The notes under the pieces were generated by a model, which had not been told where the DNA came from, searched no databases, and worked only from the letters and a program-made list of their open reading frames with translations. From contig JAJCXR010000041.1 of NCBI GenBank assembly GCA_029263315.1, positions 1 to 64,000 of the forward strand: DNA of 64,000 nt, in the 5' to 3' direction. This document shows, piece after piece, positions 14,393 to 24,900 of this stretch (position 1 is the stretch's first letter; each line of letters starts with the position of its first letter). Origin of the DNA: Acidobacteriota bacterium (lineage in GTDB: Bacteria; Acidobacteriota; Thermoanaerobaculia; Multivoradales; J023). The translations under genes and the position numbers were made by a program.

Positions 14393-17300
14393 ATGCATCT
14401 CACACACATCGCCTCCGGCGTTTCTCATAATCCAACCATCCATCGCAGCGGCCAGACCTTCCGGCGACTGCGGCGAGGCCTCGTGGGCCTCGTCGTTGCC
14501 TTTCCCCTCCTGGCCACTGCGGCCAGCGCCCAGTGGACGCAGCAGAGCCCGATCCCGACCTACCTGGACGTGCGGGGTGTCGCCGCGTTGTCGCCGACCC
14601 ACCTCTTCCTCGCCACGGAGGACGACAGGTTCGACGACGGCGGCGCCCTCTTCGAGTCGGCGGACGGCGGCGCCACCTGGACGCAGCGGGACGTGCCCTT
14701 CAGCTTGGCCACTAGCCTGAACGGCCTGATGTTTCTGGACGACCAGCACGGCTGGGCCTGGGGCAATGTCAATTACCGCACCTCGGACGGCGGCGCCACT
14801 TGGACGGAGCTACCGCTGCTCGGCTCGACCTACTTCATGGGCTTCTACAGCACCGACTTCGGCCTGGCGACGGGCAATTTTGGGGCCCAGATCAGCCACG
14901 ATGGCGGGCTTACCTGGTCGCCGTCGCCGCAGGGCATGTTCGCCTTCGACTTCGCAGACGCCACCCTCGGCCTCGGGACGGCGGCGGACGGCCTCTACCG
15001 AACGGTGGACGGCGGCCTCACCTTCACCCCCGTGCAGTCGGGTGCCGCCGCGGCGGTGCGCTTTCTCACCCCGACGCTGGCGGTGGCCATCGTCGATGAC
15101 ACCTTCCTGCGCTCGACCGACGGCGGGGCCACCTGGACCCCCGGCAGCGCCGCCGACGGCCGAAGCGAGCTGACGGTGCTGGCGGCCGATGTGGTGCTGG
15201 CCTGGGGCCGCGGCGGCAGCTTTCCGAACTACGACGACCAAGTGCTGCGCTCCGCCGACGGCGGTTTGACCTGGACCGACCTGGGCGAGATCATGCCCGG
15301 CGGCTCGCTGGCCTTCACCGTGACGGCGCCAACCACTGTGGTGGCGGCGGACCTCCTGGGCAACCTCTACCGGTCGTCGGACCAAGGCGCCACCTGGACC
15401 CAGGTCTTTGTTTCGCCCAGCGTATTTCCCAGTTTCCTCAGCGGCTCGAGGCCGTTTTTTGCGGATGCCCAGACGGGCTACTTCGCCGTCGGCCCTGGCT
15501 TCATCGTCAAATCCACCGACGGCGGCGCCAGCTGGACGCAGATCTCCAGCGGCTCAAGTGCGACCCTGCTCGACCTGGATCGTTTCGCCAACGGCGACTT
15601 GATCGCCGTGGGCAATGACGGCCAGGTGCTGCTCAGCACCGCGGGGGGCATGCCCTGGCGCCGGCAAAGGGCATTGAGCGCCGAGGATCTGGAGGCGGTG
15701 CAGGTGATCGGTCCCCAGGACGTGGTGACGGTGGATCGCGCCGGTATCGTCTACCGCAGCGCCGACGCCGGAGCCTCGTGGACGGCGGGGGCCCCCCTTC
15801 CCTTGGGGGCCACGGCCCGGGATCTGCACTTCGAATCGCCGCTCGACGGCTGGGTGGTGGGCTCCGGATTCAACGGCGCAGCCCTATTCCACACCGTTGA
15901 CGGCGGCGCCAGCTGGACGCCGGTGACCTCCTTCCAAGGCACCTACATCGCCTTGGACTTCGCCGCCGGCAGCGGTTGGACGGTGAGCTCCAGCGGTCTG
16001 CTCTACCGCTCGACGGATGCCGGGGCGACCTGGGTTCAAGGGCAGCTGCCGGGCTCGCCGTCAATCCGTGACCTCGACTTTCACGACGCCGCTGTGGGCT
16101 ACGCCGTCGGCGGCTCGGGTTATGCGGCGCGCAGCGACGACGGCGGCGAGAGCTGGCAAATTTTGCCGACCCCCAGCACCGGCGACCTGCTCACCGATCT
16201 CTATCTGCTCGGCCCCGACGAGCTGTGGTGCAGCACCGCCGACGGCCGGGCCCTGTACTCGGCCACCGGCGGCCAGAGCTGGGCCATCATGGAGGCCGAT
16301 GACTCGAGCCTCGGCACCTACGCCGCCATCGCCGCCACCCCCGGCGGGGACGCCTGGATGGCCGGCTGGCGAGGCAGCATCCAGCACTTTGCGGGGCCAC
16401 CACCACCCCCGGTCAACCGGCCTCCGGTGGCCTCGTACGACTTCGTCACCAACGGTTTTACCGTCGCCTTCACCGACACCAGCCACGATGCCGACGGCAG
16501 CCTGGTCAGTTGGTCCTGGAGCTTCGGCGACGGCACCAGCTCAACGGCGCAGCATCCAACCCACACCTTCACCGAGGCGGGCACCTTCCACGTCGCCTTG
16601 ACGGTGACCGATGACGATGGCGACAGCGACGGCACGCTGCAATTCATCGTGGTACAAGCAGGTCCCGGGGGCACCTTCGGCAACTTGACCGAGGTGACGC
16701 CCCTCGATCCCCTCTTCGTGACGCCGCAGGACGAGGACTTTTGGGTGGCCACCGCGGCGCCGGCGGATTTCGACAGCGACGGCGATCTAGATATCGCGGT
16801 GCTCGGCTTCTACGTCGTCTACAACGTCAGTGTCGAGGAGAAGCTGGTGCTGTTGCGCAACGACGGCCAGGTGGGCCCCGAGGAATGGGATTTCGCCTAC
16901 CTCGACGTGCCCTTGGGGACGCTGTCCTCCGGCGCCTCGGATCTGGCCTGGAGCGACATCGACGGCGACGGCGATCCCGACCTGGCGGTCGGTAGCGACG
17001 GTCAAACCATCCTCTACCGCAATGACGGCGGCACCCTGCTGCCGACGGACACCGTCCTCCCCGCCTATCTGGAGGACAACGACCAGGCCGACTTCGACCT
17101 GCGGTCCATCACCTGGGCGGACTTCGACAATGACGGCGACGCCGACCTCCTGCTGCCCTCCGTCTGGGACGGCGCCACCTTCTCCTACCGCACCGCCCTG
17201 CTGCGCAACGACGGCAGCAACGGCACCGGCGGCTGGCTGTTCACCGAGGTGGCGGCGGGGCTGGCGCCGACCCGTCACGCCCAAAGCGCCTGGGCCGACG

Positions 17301-18310
17301 ACGACGGGGACCAGGACCTCGACCTGCTGCTGGTGCACCTCTCGCCGCTCACCGACGAAGGCTTCATCCGCCGTTATCGCAACGACGGCCAGGGGGGTTT
17401 CACCGGTGAGGATGTCCTCGGAGCTCTGACCGTCGAGCACGGCGAAGCACAGTGGGGGGACTATGACGACGACGGGGATCTGGACATCCTGATCGCCGGC
17501 CACATCCAGGAGACCGACGGGTCCTTCAACCGCGTGCTGAGGATCTACCGCAACGACCTGGGGACCTACGTGCCCGTCGAGGTGATCAGCTGTCCGAGCT
17601 GTGAAGGTTGGATCGATATCAACGCCGCCACCTGGGCCGACTACGACTCCGACGGCGACATGGACATCCTGGTGGCGGGCAGCTACAACTCCGGCTCCCA
17701 GATCGAAGGCCGGGCCATCATCTACGAGAATCAAGGCGGCAGCTTCATCGCCTCCCCGACCCAGTTGCCGGCGCCCCTGGCCAGCGGCTCCCGGGGTGGC
17801 ACCTTCAGCTGGCTGGACCTCGACGGCGACGGTGACCTCGACTATTTCATCGCCGGCCAGTACTTCGTGCCCGGCGGCAACGGGCTGGTGGAAGCGCAGA
17901 TGCACGCCTACCGCAACGACGTGCAGAGCGCCAACGAAGCGCCCACCAGCCCCTCGATGGTGACCGCGACTGTCGACGGAACCGGCAGCGTGCTCTTGGC
18001 CTGGAATCCGGCCTCCGACGACCTCACGCCGGCCCATGCCCTGACCTATGATGTGCGCCTCTACCGCGGTGGCGTCCCCGTCGCACCCCCCATCCGTCTA
18101 CCGGAGTCTGGGGGCCTCGGGGATCTCAACCAATGGGTCTGGGACGGCTTGAGCGACGGCTCCTACTCCTGCACCGTGCAGGCGGTGGACAGCGCTTATA
18201 ACGGTGGAACCCCAGCCTCGGCAAGCTTCACCGTGGGCGACCCGGCCCTGCTGTTCAGAAACGGTTTCGAGTCGGGCACCCTGGCCGGCTGGAGCAACGC
18301 TAGGCCCTAG
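14393..18310 (+). CDS. Large secreted protein: Asp-box propeller, PKD, VCBS/FG-GAP repeats
   Basis: The protein is 1305 aa. It starts at ATG 14393 after AAGGAG; a longer frame to 14261 lacks a ribosome site. A signal peptide (hydrophobic LVGLVVAFPLLATAASA) is followed by more than ten DGGATWT-type Asp-box/BNR repeats of the sortilin/Ycf48-like propeller class up to about residue 660. Next come a PKD domain (VASYDF...WSFGDGTSS...HTFTEAGTFHVALTVTDDDG), about six FG-GAP/VCBS units with DxDxDGDxD calcium loops (DFDSDGDLDIAVLG and similar), and a fibronectin-like end. It closes with LLFRNGFESGTLAGW, a C-terminal tail seen in secreted proteins of some Gram-negative lineages and likely a sorting signal. 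It is probably a cell-surface or extracellular binding protein with no enzyme motif seen. Confidence 0.85.
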   Translation: MHLTHIASGVSHNPTIHRSGQTFRRLRRGLVGLVVAFPLLATAASAQWTQQSPIPTYLDVRGVAALSPTHLFLATEDDRFDDGGALFESADGGATWTQRDVPFSLATSLNGLMFLDDQHGWAWGNVNYRTSDGGATWTELPLLGSTYFMGFYSTDFGLATGNFGAQISHDGGLTWSPSPQGMFAFDFADATLGLGTAADGLYRTVDGGLTFTPVQSGAAAAVRFLTPTLAVAIVDDTFLRSTDGGATWTPGSAADGRSELTVLAADVVLAWGRGGSFPNYDDQVLRSADGGLTWTDLGEIMPGGSLAFTVTAPTTVVAADLLGNLYRSSDQGATWTQVFVSPSVFPSFLSGSRPFFADAQTGYFAVGPGFIVKSTDGGASWTQISSGSSATLLDLDRFANGDLIAVGNDGQVLLSTAGGMPWRRQRALSAEDLEAVQVIGPQDVVTVDRAGIVYRSADAGASWTAGAPLPLGATARDLHFESPLDGWVVGSGFNGAALFHTVDGGASWTPVTSFQGTYIALDFAAGSGWTVSSSGLLYRSTDAGATWVQGQLPGSPSIRDLDFHDAAVGYAVGGSGYAARSDDGGESWQILPTPSTGDLLTDLYLLGPDELWCSTADGRALYSATGGQSWAIMEADDSSLGTYAAIAATPGGDAWMAGWRGSIQHFAGPPPPPVNRPPVASYDFVTNGFTVAFTDTSHDADGSLVSWSWSFGDGTSSTAQHPTHTFTEAGTFHVALTVTDDDGDSDGTLQFIVVQAGPGGTFGNLTEVTPLDPLFVTPQDEDFWVATAAPADFDSDGDLDIAVLGFYVVYNVSVEEKLVLLRNDGQVGPEEWDFAYLDVPLGTLSSGASDLAWSDIDGDGDPDLAVGSDGQTILYRNDGGTLLPTDTVLPAYLEDNDQADFDLRSITWADFDNDGDADLLLPSVWDGATFSYRTALLRNDGSNGTGGWLFTEVAAGLAPTRHAQSAWADDDGDQDLDLLLVHLSPLTDEGFIRRYRNDGQGGFTGEDVLGALTVEHGEAQWGDYDDDGDLDILIAGHIQETDGSFNRVLRIYRNDLGTYVPVEVISCPSCEGWIDINAATWADYDSDGDMDILVAGSYNSGSQIEGRAIIYENQGGSFIASPTQLPAPLASGSRGGTFSWLDLDGDGDLDYFIAGQYFVPGGNGLVEAQMHAYRNDVQSANEAPTSPSMVTATVDGTGSVLLAWNPASDDLTPAHALTYDVRLYRGGVPVAPPIRLPESGGLGDLNQWVWDGLSDGSYSCTVQAVDSAYNGGTPASASFTVGDPALLFRNGFESGTLAGWSNARP

Positions 18311-18338
18311 GGAATCAGCGATCGCCGGGGCCGGGGGC

Positions 18339-19007
18339 TCATCGCCGCCGCAACCTGACCACCACGAGGAAGGCCAGCACGGCCCCCAAATGCGCCAAGG
18401 CCATGTCCTTGTGGGCGTCCCAGATGTCACCCTGGGTCCCCAAGTAGGCCATGCCGAGATCCTGCCCGAAGATCAACGACGCGGCCCACTCGATGAGCTC
18501 GTAGAGACCGGCAGCGGCGAACAGCAGACTCAGTGGTACAAGCCACGTCCAGAAGCCGACCTGGCCAGTCAAACGTCGGGTCAGCTCCCGTGCCGGCAGG
18601 GCCAGCAGCAGGCCGGAGGAGAAATGGATCACCCGGTCGTAATTGTTGCGCTCCCAGCCCAAGAGAGAATTGAGCGACCGACCGCTGAGGGAGCGGAACC
18701 AGTCGTCATAGGGCACTTCCGAATAGGTGTAGTGGGAGCCGATCTCGTGCAGCGACAGGAATAGAAAGATCAGCGCGTAGGAAGCATTCGACAACGGCAG
18801 GCGACGCCAGTAGCGGGCCAGCACAACGATTGCGGCGACGACGATCACATTCTCCAGCGCCCAGTCCTGGCGGTAGCGGGGGGCGATGCCGAGAACAACA
18901 AATTCGAGGCCAAAGAGCGCCGCCAAGAGGGCTATGAAGCGTGGCGTATGAGGCGCCCGCAGGGGCTCCGGCGGCTCTGCCACCTGGTTTCTGGGTTGGC
19001 TAGACAT
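18339..19007 (-). CDS. DUF2238 (YjdF-type) integral membrane protein
   Basis: The protein is 222 aa from ATG 19007, which has GAGGAG upstream. It contains about six hydrophobic helices. The segments FLFLSLHEIGSHYTYSEVPYD, WERNNYDRVIHFSSGLLLALP, and LYELIEWAASLIFGQDLG...YLGTQGDIWDAHKDM are the conserved polar patches of the DUF2238/YjdF family. These place His, Asp and Glu residues in or near the membrane; the family function is unknown. It converges with the secreted protein to its left. Confidence 0.85.
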   Translation of the reverse strand: MSSQPRNQVAEPPEPLRAPHTPRFIALLAALFGLEFVVLGIAPRYRQDWALENVIVVAAIVVLARYWRRLPLSNASYALIFLFLSLHEIGSHYTYSEVPYDDWFRSLSGRSLNSLLGWERNNYDRVIHFSSGLLLALPARELTRRLTGQVGFWTWLVPLSLLFAAAGLYELIEWAASLIFGQDLGMAYLGTQGDIWDAHKDMALAHLGAVLAFLVVVRLRRR

Positions 19008-19509
19008 GGACAACTCCTCTTGTTGGGGAATCGCTGGCACTTTTGCCATGGTACAACTTGCGGACCTGGCCCAGCCCTTCCACTTCGGACGGCAAATGCC
19101 GCTTCAAGGTGATCTTTCCAGCTAGTTCCCGTCCCGATTTACCAGAATCGGTGCCAGCGGGAGGCCCTTCGAGCGAGCACGGGCGGAGTGCTGTCTGAGC
19201 CACAGGGCGATGGGAACGGGATGAAACCTTGATATCAATGGGTATAGATCGACACGACAGCGTTGGGGCGAGTTTGCGGAGGCCGCGCACAGCCGAAGGG
19301 CTCCCGCCTCCACATCGCGTTCTTCGATGGACACCGGCTACTCTACCCCTTACAAGGAGCCACCGGCCAACATTCGGCCGGCCGAATGCCGGCTTGTCGA
19401 TCTTGGGGCGATGACGAATACTCGGCGGTGCTCGACCGTATCCGTCCCGGGAACGTGGTCGCCACAAGCCCATTCAGTGGGCATCTTTTTTTGATCCTGG
19501 AGGATAGCA
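19008..19509. other. 500-nt intergenic stretch with an 18-bp palindrome
   Basis: No supported gene is present. It holds an 18-bp perfect palindrome, CATTCGGCCGGCCGAATG, at 19371-19388. Frames on either strand lack ribosome sites and family resemblance. Promoters for the two divergent neighbours should be here, but I could not pick one with confidence. Confidence 0.5.
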
Positions 19510-20535
19510 ATGTCGCATTTCATCCCGTCTCTCTCTATCGCCTTGTTGCGTCGAATTCCGACACCTAGCGTCGCCAAATGGGGTTCTCCCGTGGGCCTTG
19601 GAATGATGCTGGCCCTCTGCCTGTGGTTTGTCATGCCAGCCCCAGGCACGGCCCAGGAACCCATGACTCAAGAGCAGACGATACTATTTGAGCAGGCCCA
19701 AGATCGTTTGAGACAAGGTGACGTGCCGGGCGCCATCAGCATCTATCAAACCATCGATCAATCCTCAGGCGGCACCTCCATCGACGCCCTGTTTGGTCTT
19801 GGCAACGCCTATTTCGGGTTAGAAAAGTATAAAAAGTCGGCTGACGTCGCCGAACGTATTCTCGAGCTCGCCGATCAGCAAAATCTGACGCACCCGAACA
19901 TCCGTCCCGCATCGTTCAAGCTCCTCGGATTCTCACTTCTGCATCTGGCAAAAAAGGACCAAGACACATTGCGCCTCGCTGAGAGTGCTTTGCGTCAATC
20001 CATTGCCTTGCAAGATGGCACGGCAGAAGAGCAGCGCTACGGCCTCGCCCTGGTGCTCAAGAAGCTTGGGCGTGAACAGGAGGCGCTCGAAACCTATGCT
20101 CCCCTACTTCGGGCAAAGGAGATCAAAGTCGCCGATGAGGCTCGGATCGCCTACTGCGAGCTCAGTCATTCCCTACGGCAGGACGAATCCGGTCTTGAGA
20201 CCCCAAGCTCGGACACCGGCCCTAGCCCTCACCTGACACTGGGCGACCCGATCAACTTGCAAGACAGCTCCAGGAGTGAAGGCGTACAAAAACCCCGGAA
20301 GATTTACGCACCTCAACCCAGTCCTGGTCTGCCGGCACCGGAAGGGTCGGTCGTCATCCAAGCGATCATCGATCAAAACGGTTGCGTCACCTCGGCCAAG
20401 ATTCTGAGCGGCATTCCTGAAGTCAACGAGACCGTTCTGGAGACGGTGCAGCGCTGGGTTTTTCGACCGGCGACGCTCAACGAGCTTCCAGTAATTGTCT
20501 TCTACAGCTTGACGGTCAATTTCCGTCGGGGCTGA
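19510..20535 (+). CDS. Secreted TPR protein with TonB C-terminal domain
   Basis: The protein is 341 aa and starts after GGAGGATAGC. A signal-like segment (VGLGMMLALCLWFVMPAPG, ending TAQ) precedes two to three TPR-like helix pairs (FEQAQDRLRQGDVPGAISIY, LFGLGNAYFGLEKYKKSADV and a later EALETYAPLL). The C-terminal ~75 residues match the TonB C-terminal/energy-transducer fold (GSVVIQAIIDQNGCVTSAKI, then ETVLETVQRWVFRPAT). Proteins of this type are periplasmic. The absence of an ExbB/ExbD pair nearby and of the usual TonB N-terminal anchor with Pro-rich linker argues against classical TonB. Confidence 0.75.
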   Translation: MSHFIPSLSIALLRRIPTPSVAKWGSPVGLGMMLALCLWFVMPAPGTAQEPMTQEQTILFEQAQDRLRQGDVPGAISIYQTIDQSSGGTSIDALFGLGNAYFGLEKYKKSADVAERILELADQQNLTHPNIRPASFKLLGFSLLHLAKKDQDTLRLAESALRQSIALQDGTAEEQRYGLALVLKKLGREQEALETYAPLLRAKEIKVADEARIAYCELSHSLRQDESGLETPSSDTGPSPHLTLGDPINLQDSSRSEGVQKPRKIYAPQPSPGLPAPEGSVVIQAIIDQNGCVTSAKILSGIPEVNETVLETVQRWVFRPATLNELPVIVFYSLTVNFRRG

Positions 20536-20577
20536 GTGGAGGCTGGGGCAACCCGCAACCCTCGCATTCTTCGACTA

Positions 20578-20740
20578 AGTACACCTTTTCAAAAATACGC
20601 TGGTATTCGAGCGCCGATGCATCCACGTCCGCGGCGTTACGCTCGCTGCAACAGAGCCCCGCTATGCTTCGCTCGCAAGCCTTGCGGACGCGGCGCCTCG
20701 GTGCTCTCGATACGTCACCGTATTTCCGGAAAGGTGTACT
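20578..20740. repeat. Long imperfect palindrome, MITE-like
   Basis: AGTACACCTTT at 20578 is mirrored by AAAGGTGTACT ending at 20740, and the similarity continues inward with gaps (AAATAC with GTATTT, CGAG/GCGCC and CGTCCGC blocks). The ~163-nt element could fold into one long hairpin. There is no open frame of note inside it. Size and structure suit a non-autonomous palindromic element (MITE or REP-type). Confidence 0.5.
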
Positions 20741-21151
20741 AAGGATCACATCTTTTGGTGAAGGGGGAGGCCGGAGAACCTCCCGGGGTGGCGTCGCTAC
20801 GCTCCTGACCCCGGTCTCATAGGGAGTATCCCTCCGGGATCAAGGACGCAGCCGCCCGGCGTCCCGGAGGGACGAAATGTTCTAGCGAGCGAATTTACTC
20901 GCTCGTCAACGGCGATGCTGCCGACATCCAGCTGATTTCGGCGTCGAAGCCCCTCCTTGTACCTCTGTTTCAAATACGAGAAACTTGTAACGGGCAAGCT
21001 CGCTGAATGTGACCTAGTAAAACTAAAAGCCTGTCGATCAACGGTTGCGGAATTATCGGAATGATATTCAGCCTGGGTAAGCCTGGGTCTTTACCCTCCG
21101 TCTGCCATGTGAGATATTTCAGAGATCTCTAAGCTATTTCGGAGAGCCTTT
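20741..21151. other. Intergenic stretch upstream of the RHS operon
   Basis: No gene is supported. The last ~170 nt are AT-richer (around 20970-21150) and probably contain the promoter of the secreted protein at 21152; no clean -10/-35 pair was chosen. Short inverted blocks occur (GGGATACTCC-type and CGAGCGAATTTACTCGCTCG at 20890-20909, a hairpin). Confidence 0.4.
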
Positions 21152-21904
21152 ATGCTGCGGATCATTCGAATTCTTGCCTTGGCCACGCTGTCGACCTCGA
21201 CCTTGGCCGCCCAACCGGTCATTCACCTCGGTACGGGCGGCACCGATACCCAGGCCGATACCCAGGCCAATATCCAGATCGACTCCATGGAGCCCGGAGG
21301 CAGCGTGGCCCTGTTCGGGGCACATCGTCGACTCGAAGGCTACGCGACGGTGGCCGGCGGGCTGCAAGAGATCGCCGTCGACGAAGACGGCGACGGCTCG
21401 GTGGCCATCGGGCTGGATATCGACCTGCCCCTGGCGTCGCTGTGGGTCGCGGTGGACCTGGCCAGTGGCCTGTTCAGCGTCTCGTGGCCCGAGGGGTTTG
21501 AGCCCGCCACCCTGGCTGCGTCCGGCCTTCGGCTCACCGAGCACGAGCACCAGGAGGAAACCCTCACCGCCCTGGCGATGTCGGGTCGCCTGCTCGACGT
21601 CTTCGTCGTCCGCCCAGGTGATGCCTCGGCGGTCTGGCACCGCACCTTGGCCAACGGCGGGCCGCTGGACGTCGATCCCGATCCCGCCTCGATGTCCCTG
21701 CTCCTGGGAGATTTCGAATCCCTGGTAGAAGACGACGTTGAAGGTTCTCCAACCCTCGCATCGCTGAGTCCGGAAGACTTGGTGATCTTGCTCGACCCCA
21801 CTCGCTTGGGCTGGCAGGTCATCCAGGGAGACGCTTTGCTGGACGGTCTGCCGGCTGCAAACGCGACGACGGCGCAGCAGGGCTCCGATGGGGGTCTGCG
21901 ATGA
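21152..21904 (+). CDS. Secreted hypothetical protein translationally coupled to RHS
   Basis: The protein is 250 aa. Its N-terminal signal (MLRIIRILALATLSTSTLAA) predicts export. The mature part is acidic and has no Cys; it reads as a beta-rich fold (GGSVALFGAHRRLEGYATV, then IGLDIDLPLASLWVAVDL). I do not recognise a family. Its stop overlaps the RHS start (ATGA, 21901-21904), so the two are coupled and very likely act together, for instance as an export or assembly partner of the RHS protein. That role is inferred only from position. Confidence 0.65.
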   Translation: MLRIIRILALATLSTSTLAAQPVIHLGTGGTDTQADTQANIQIDSMEPGGSVALFGAHRRLEGYATVAGGLQEIAVDEDGDGSVAIGLDIDLPLASLWVAVDLASGLFSVSWPEGFEPATLAASGLRLTEHEHQEETLTALAMSGRLLDVFVVRPGDASAVWHRTLANGGPLDVDPDPASMSLLLGDFESLVEDDVEGSPTLASLSPEDLVILLDPTRLGWQVIQGDALLDGLPAANATTAQQGSDGGLR

Positions 21905-24900
21905 AGTCGTTTTCTGCGCTCACCTCGCTCGCCCTCGGCGCGGTCTTACTTGCGGTCGTCGCCAACACCGCTGGAGCCTCCCTCCAGCACCCCAATCTCG
22001 AGCGCGGCTTCCATCCCGAAAAGGCCTACCAGCTCGGCGACCTCGACCACGTCAATCTGTTCAACGGCAATCTGGTCATCACCTTGCCCATCGGCGGCGA
22101 GTATCCGGTGGGGGGCGGTTTTTCCTACCGCCTCCAGCTGATCTACAACAGCAAGCTGTGGGATTTCGAAGAGGTCCAACCCCCGACCGGCCCGGCCTTC
22201 GTTCGAGCCTGGCCCAACGCCGACTCCAACGCCGGCCTGGGCTGGCAGCTCAGCCTCGGCGGCTTGGTGCCACCCAATACCCACCCACGGAATCCCTCGA
22301 CACGTTGGATGTTTGTCGCCGCGGACGGATCGGAGCACCTCTTCTATCCCACCCTGCACAGCGGAGAGCCCGTGGTCTCGGGCGTCTCCTACACCCGAGA
22401 CGGCAGTTATCTGCGCCTGAAAGAGGTGGGAAACCGCCGACAGGTCGAAACCCCCGACGGTCGACTGTACGACTTCTCGGCCCAAGGCGCCGCCTATCGA
22501 CTCGACAAGATCCAGGACCGGTTCGGCAACTTCCTGCGTATTACCTACAACAGTCCCCTGTTCTGGACGCTCAGCGACAGCCTGGGTCGGCAGCACAATC
22601 TGTACTTCGGCTACCGCACCTTCGACGGTGAATCCCTTCCCATGCTGGAAAGAGTCCGCCTCGCCGCCTTCGGAGGCACCTGGGCAAACTATTATTTGAG
22701 CTATCAGCAAGCCAGCGTCGAGCGACCGTGCCCCTGGGACGATCCGACGGGCGCCCCCGAAGCCAGCGTACCCCTACTTACCGGGGTCTCGCTGCCCGAC
22801 GGCGGCTCGACCTTCGCCCTTCCCTTCGGCAGCTACCAGTTGGACCGCACGCCCGGCTGTCGGTCCACCGGGGCCTTGGGCAAGATGGTGCTGCCGACGC
22901 TGGGCGCCGTCGGCTGGCGGTGGGGAACGTACTCATTTCCCACCGGCGAATCCACCCCCGGCACGCCGGTCCCGCCGCGGCTCTACAACAAGACGCCGGG
23001 CGTCGTGGAGCGCTCTCTCTACGGCGCCGGCGACAACCTCGTCGGTAGCTGGACGTACAATCCGCAGGTCACTTCCGAGGGTGCCGCAGAGGAACCGGTG
23101 GAGTTGGTGCAGACGGTGACCGACCCCTTGGGCCACCGCAGGGTGCACTACTTCTCGGTCTACAGCGGCGGAAACACCAGCTTTCCCACCGCCGACACCC
23201 ACCACTACGGCTTTCCCTATTCTCCGAAACGCAACCTTCCGGAAGGTCTCTTCCTGTCGCAGGACGTTTACGACGGAGGCAGCCGCGTGCGGTCCATCTT
23301 CGTGCGCTACGACGACGACTTGCCCGGCACCGGGGGCGGCAGTCTCCCCGACAAGCTGAACCAGCGCTTGGCGCGCAGCCGCAGCGTCTTTCGCGACGAC
23401 GCCGACCGCTACAGCGAGGTGATCTACTCCGACTACGATGGCCTGGGTCACTACCGCCAGGCGACCACCGCCGGCAACTTCGAACCGACCCACGCCAACA
23501 CACGCACCGTCTTCGTGGGCTACAACCCTTCGGCAGGCACGTTTCCGGGAAACTTCAGCGTGCCGTCCACGGATCAGCCTTGGCTGCTCCAGCGCTTCGA
23601 CCGTCGATGGCAGGAGGAGGACGGCCTACGGGTGGAATCCCGAACCTGCTTCGACGATCAGACCGGTTTCCTGAAGGGCGAGCGAGTGCTTGCCCTGCCC
23701 GGCAGCGCACGTTCCGACGACCTCCTGCGGCTCTACGCCACCGACGCCCGCGGCAACCTGGCGTCCGAGCGCCATTACGGCGGTGACCTGCAGCCCCTCG
23801 CCACAGGTAGCCTCGACCCGTGCGATGTCGCACCGCCGGCCAACCCCGCCGTGGAGATGGCGCACACTTACCAACACGGCAGTTTGGCCACGTCACAGTA
23901 TCCGGGCACTGGCCTCTTGGTGACCGAGCAGGGCATCGACTTCCACACCGGCCTGCCCGCCTGGAGCCGTGACGTGGCCGGACTCCAAACCGACTACGAA
24001 TACGACCGCTTGGGACGGCAGACTTGGTCCAAGCCGTCCCTGGGACACGGCGCCTGGACGCAGGCGGTCTACGACCGCGCCACCTCGACCTCGTCGCTGG
24101 CCAAGGTGAGAGTCCATCATCGGGACAACGGCTCCAATAGCAACCCCATCCTGGCCCGGGAGGAGATGCGCTTTGACGCCTTCGGCCGGCCCTGGCAGGA
24201 ACGGCGTCTACTGCCCGGCGGTATTTGGACGATCCGCGACACCCGCCGCAACGCCCTCGGCCAGCCGGTTCGGGTCTCCGCCTGGGAGACTAGCCCCAGC
24301 CACTGGACACGCTATCTCGACTATGATCCGTTCGGCCGTCCCCGAACCATCGAGCCTCCGGAGGGTCCGAGCCAGGCGGTCAACCTGCTCTACCAGGGAG
24401 TCCGCAAAGTGACCCGCCAGACGTGGGCGGGCACCGGACCCGACGGCCAAGGCGGCGTGGCCGAGAGCCAGTTCTCCACCGTTGAGCTCTACGATCTTCA
24501 AGGTCGGCTCTACAAGGTGATCCAGCCCATCGGTCTGACCGCCGAATACCTCTACGACGTCGAAGATCGACTGATCCGCGCCAAGCTCTTCGGCCCCACC
24601 GCCCAACAGCGCAGCTTCGCCTACGATAGGCGAGGTTTCCTGCTCTCGGAGACCCATCCCGAGTCGGGGCAGACCACCTATTCACAGTACGATGCCCGTG
24701 GCAAAGCCCGCCGCCAGCGCAGCGCCGCCGGCCTCGAGCTGCGCACCCTTTACGACGCCGCCGAGCGGGTGACTCGGGTAGAAGACGTCTCCGGCTCGAC
24801 GGTGTATCCACTGCTCGAGTATTTCTACGCCGCGTCCAACGCCTTCGGCAACTGGCGCCAAGGCAAGCTCGAGACGGCGATCAGCCACTCGCCCATACGA

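Noticed and set aside
16787-18037. 416-codon minus-strand frame inside the VCBS region of the secreted protein
   Set aside because: Repetitive GDGD coding on the plus strand leaves the reverse frame open; the Val/Gly-rich product has no family features.
19371-19388. 18-bp perfect palindrome CATTCGGCCGGCCGAATG
   Set aside because: Kept as a note only: it is a single occurrence with no nearby recombinase or attachment-site context, so I do not claim a function.
19229-19568. Short plus-strand frames upstream of the TPR/TonB-C protein
   Set aside because: No ribosome site and no similarity; the segment fits a regulatory gap.
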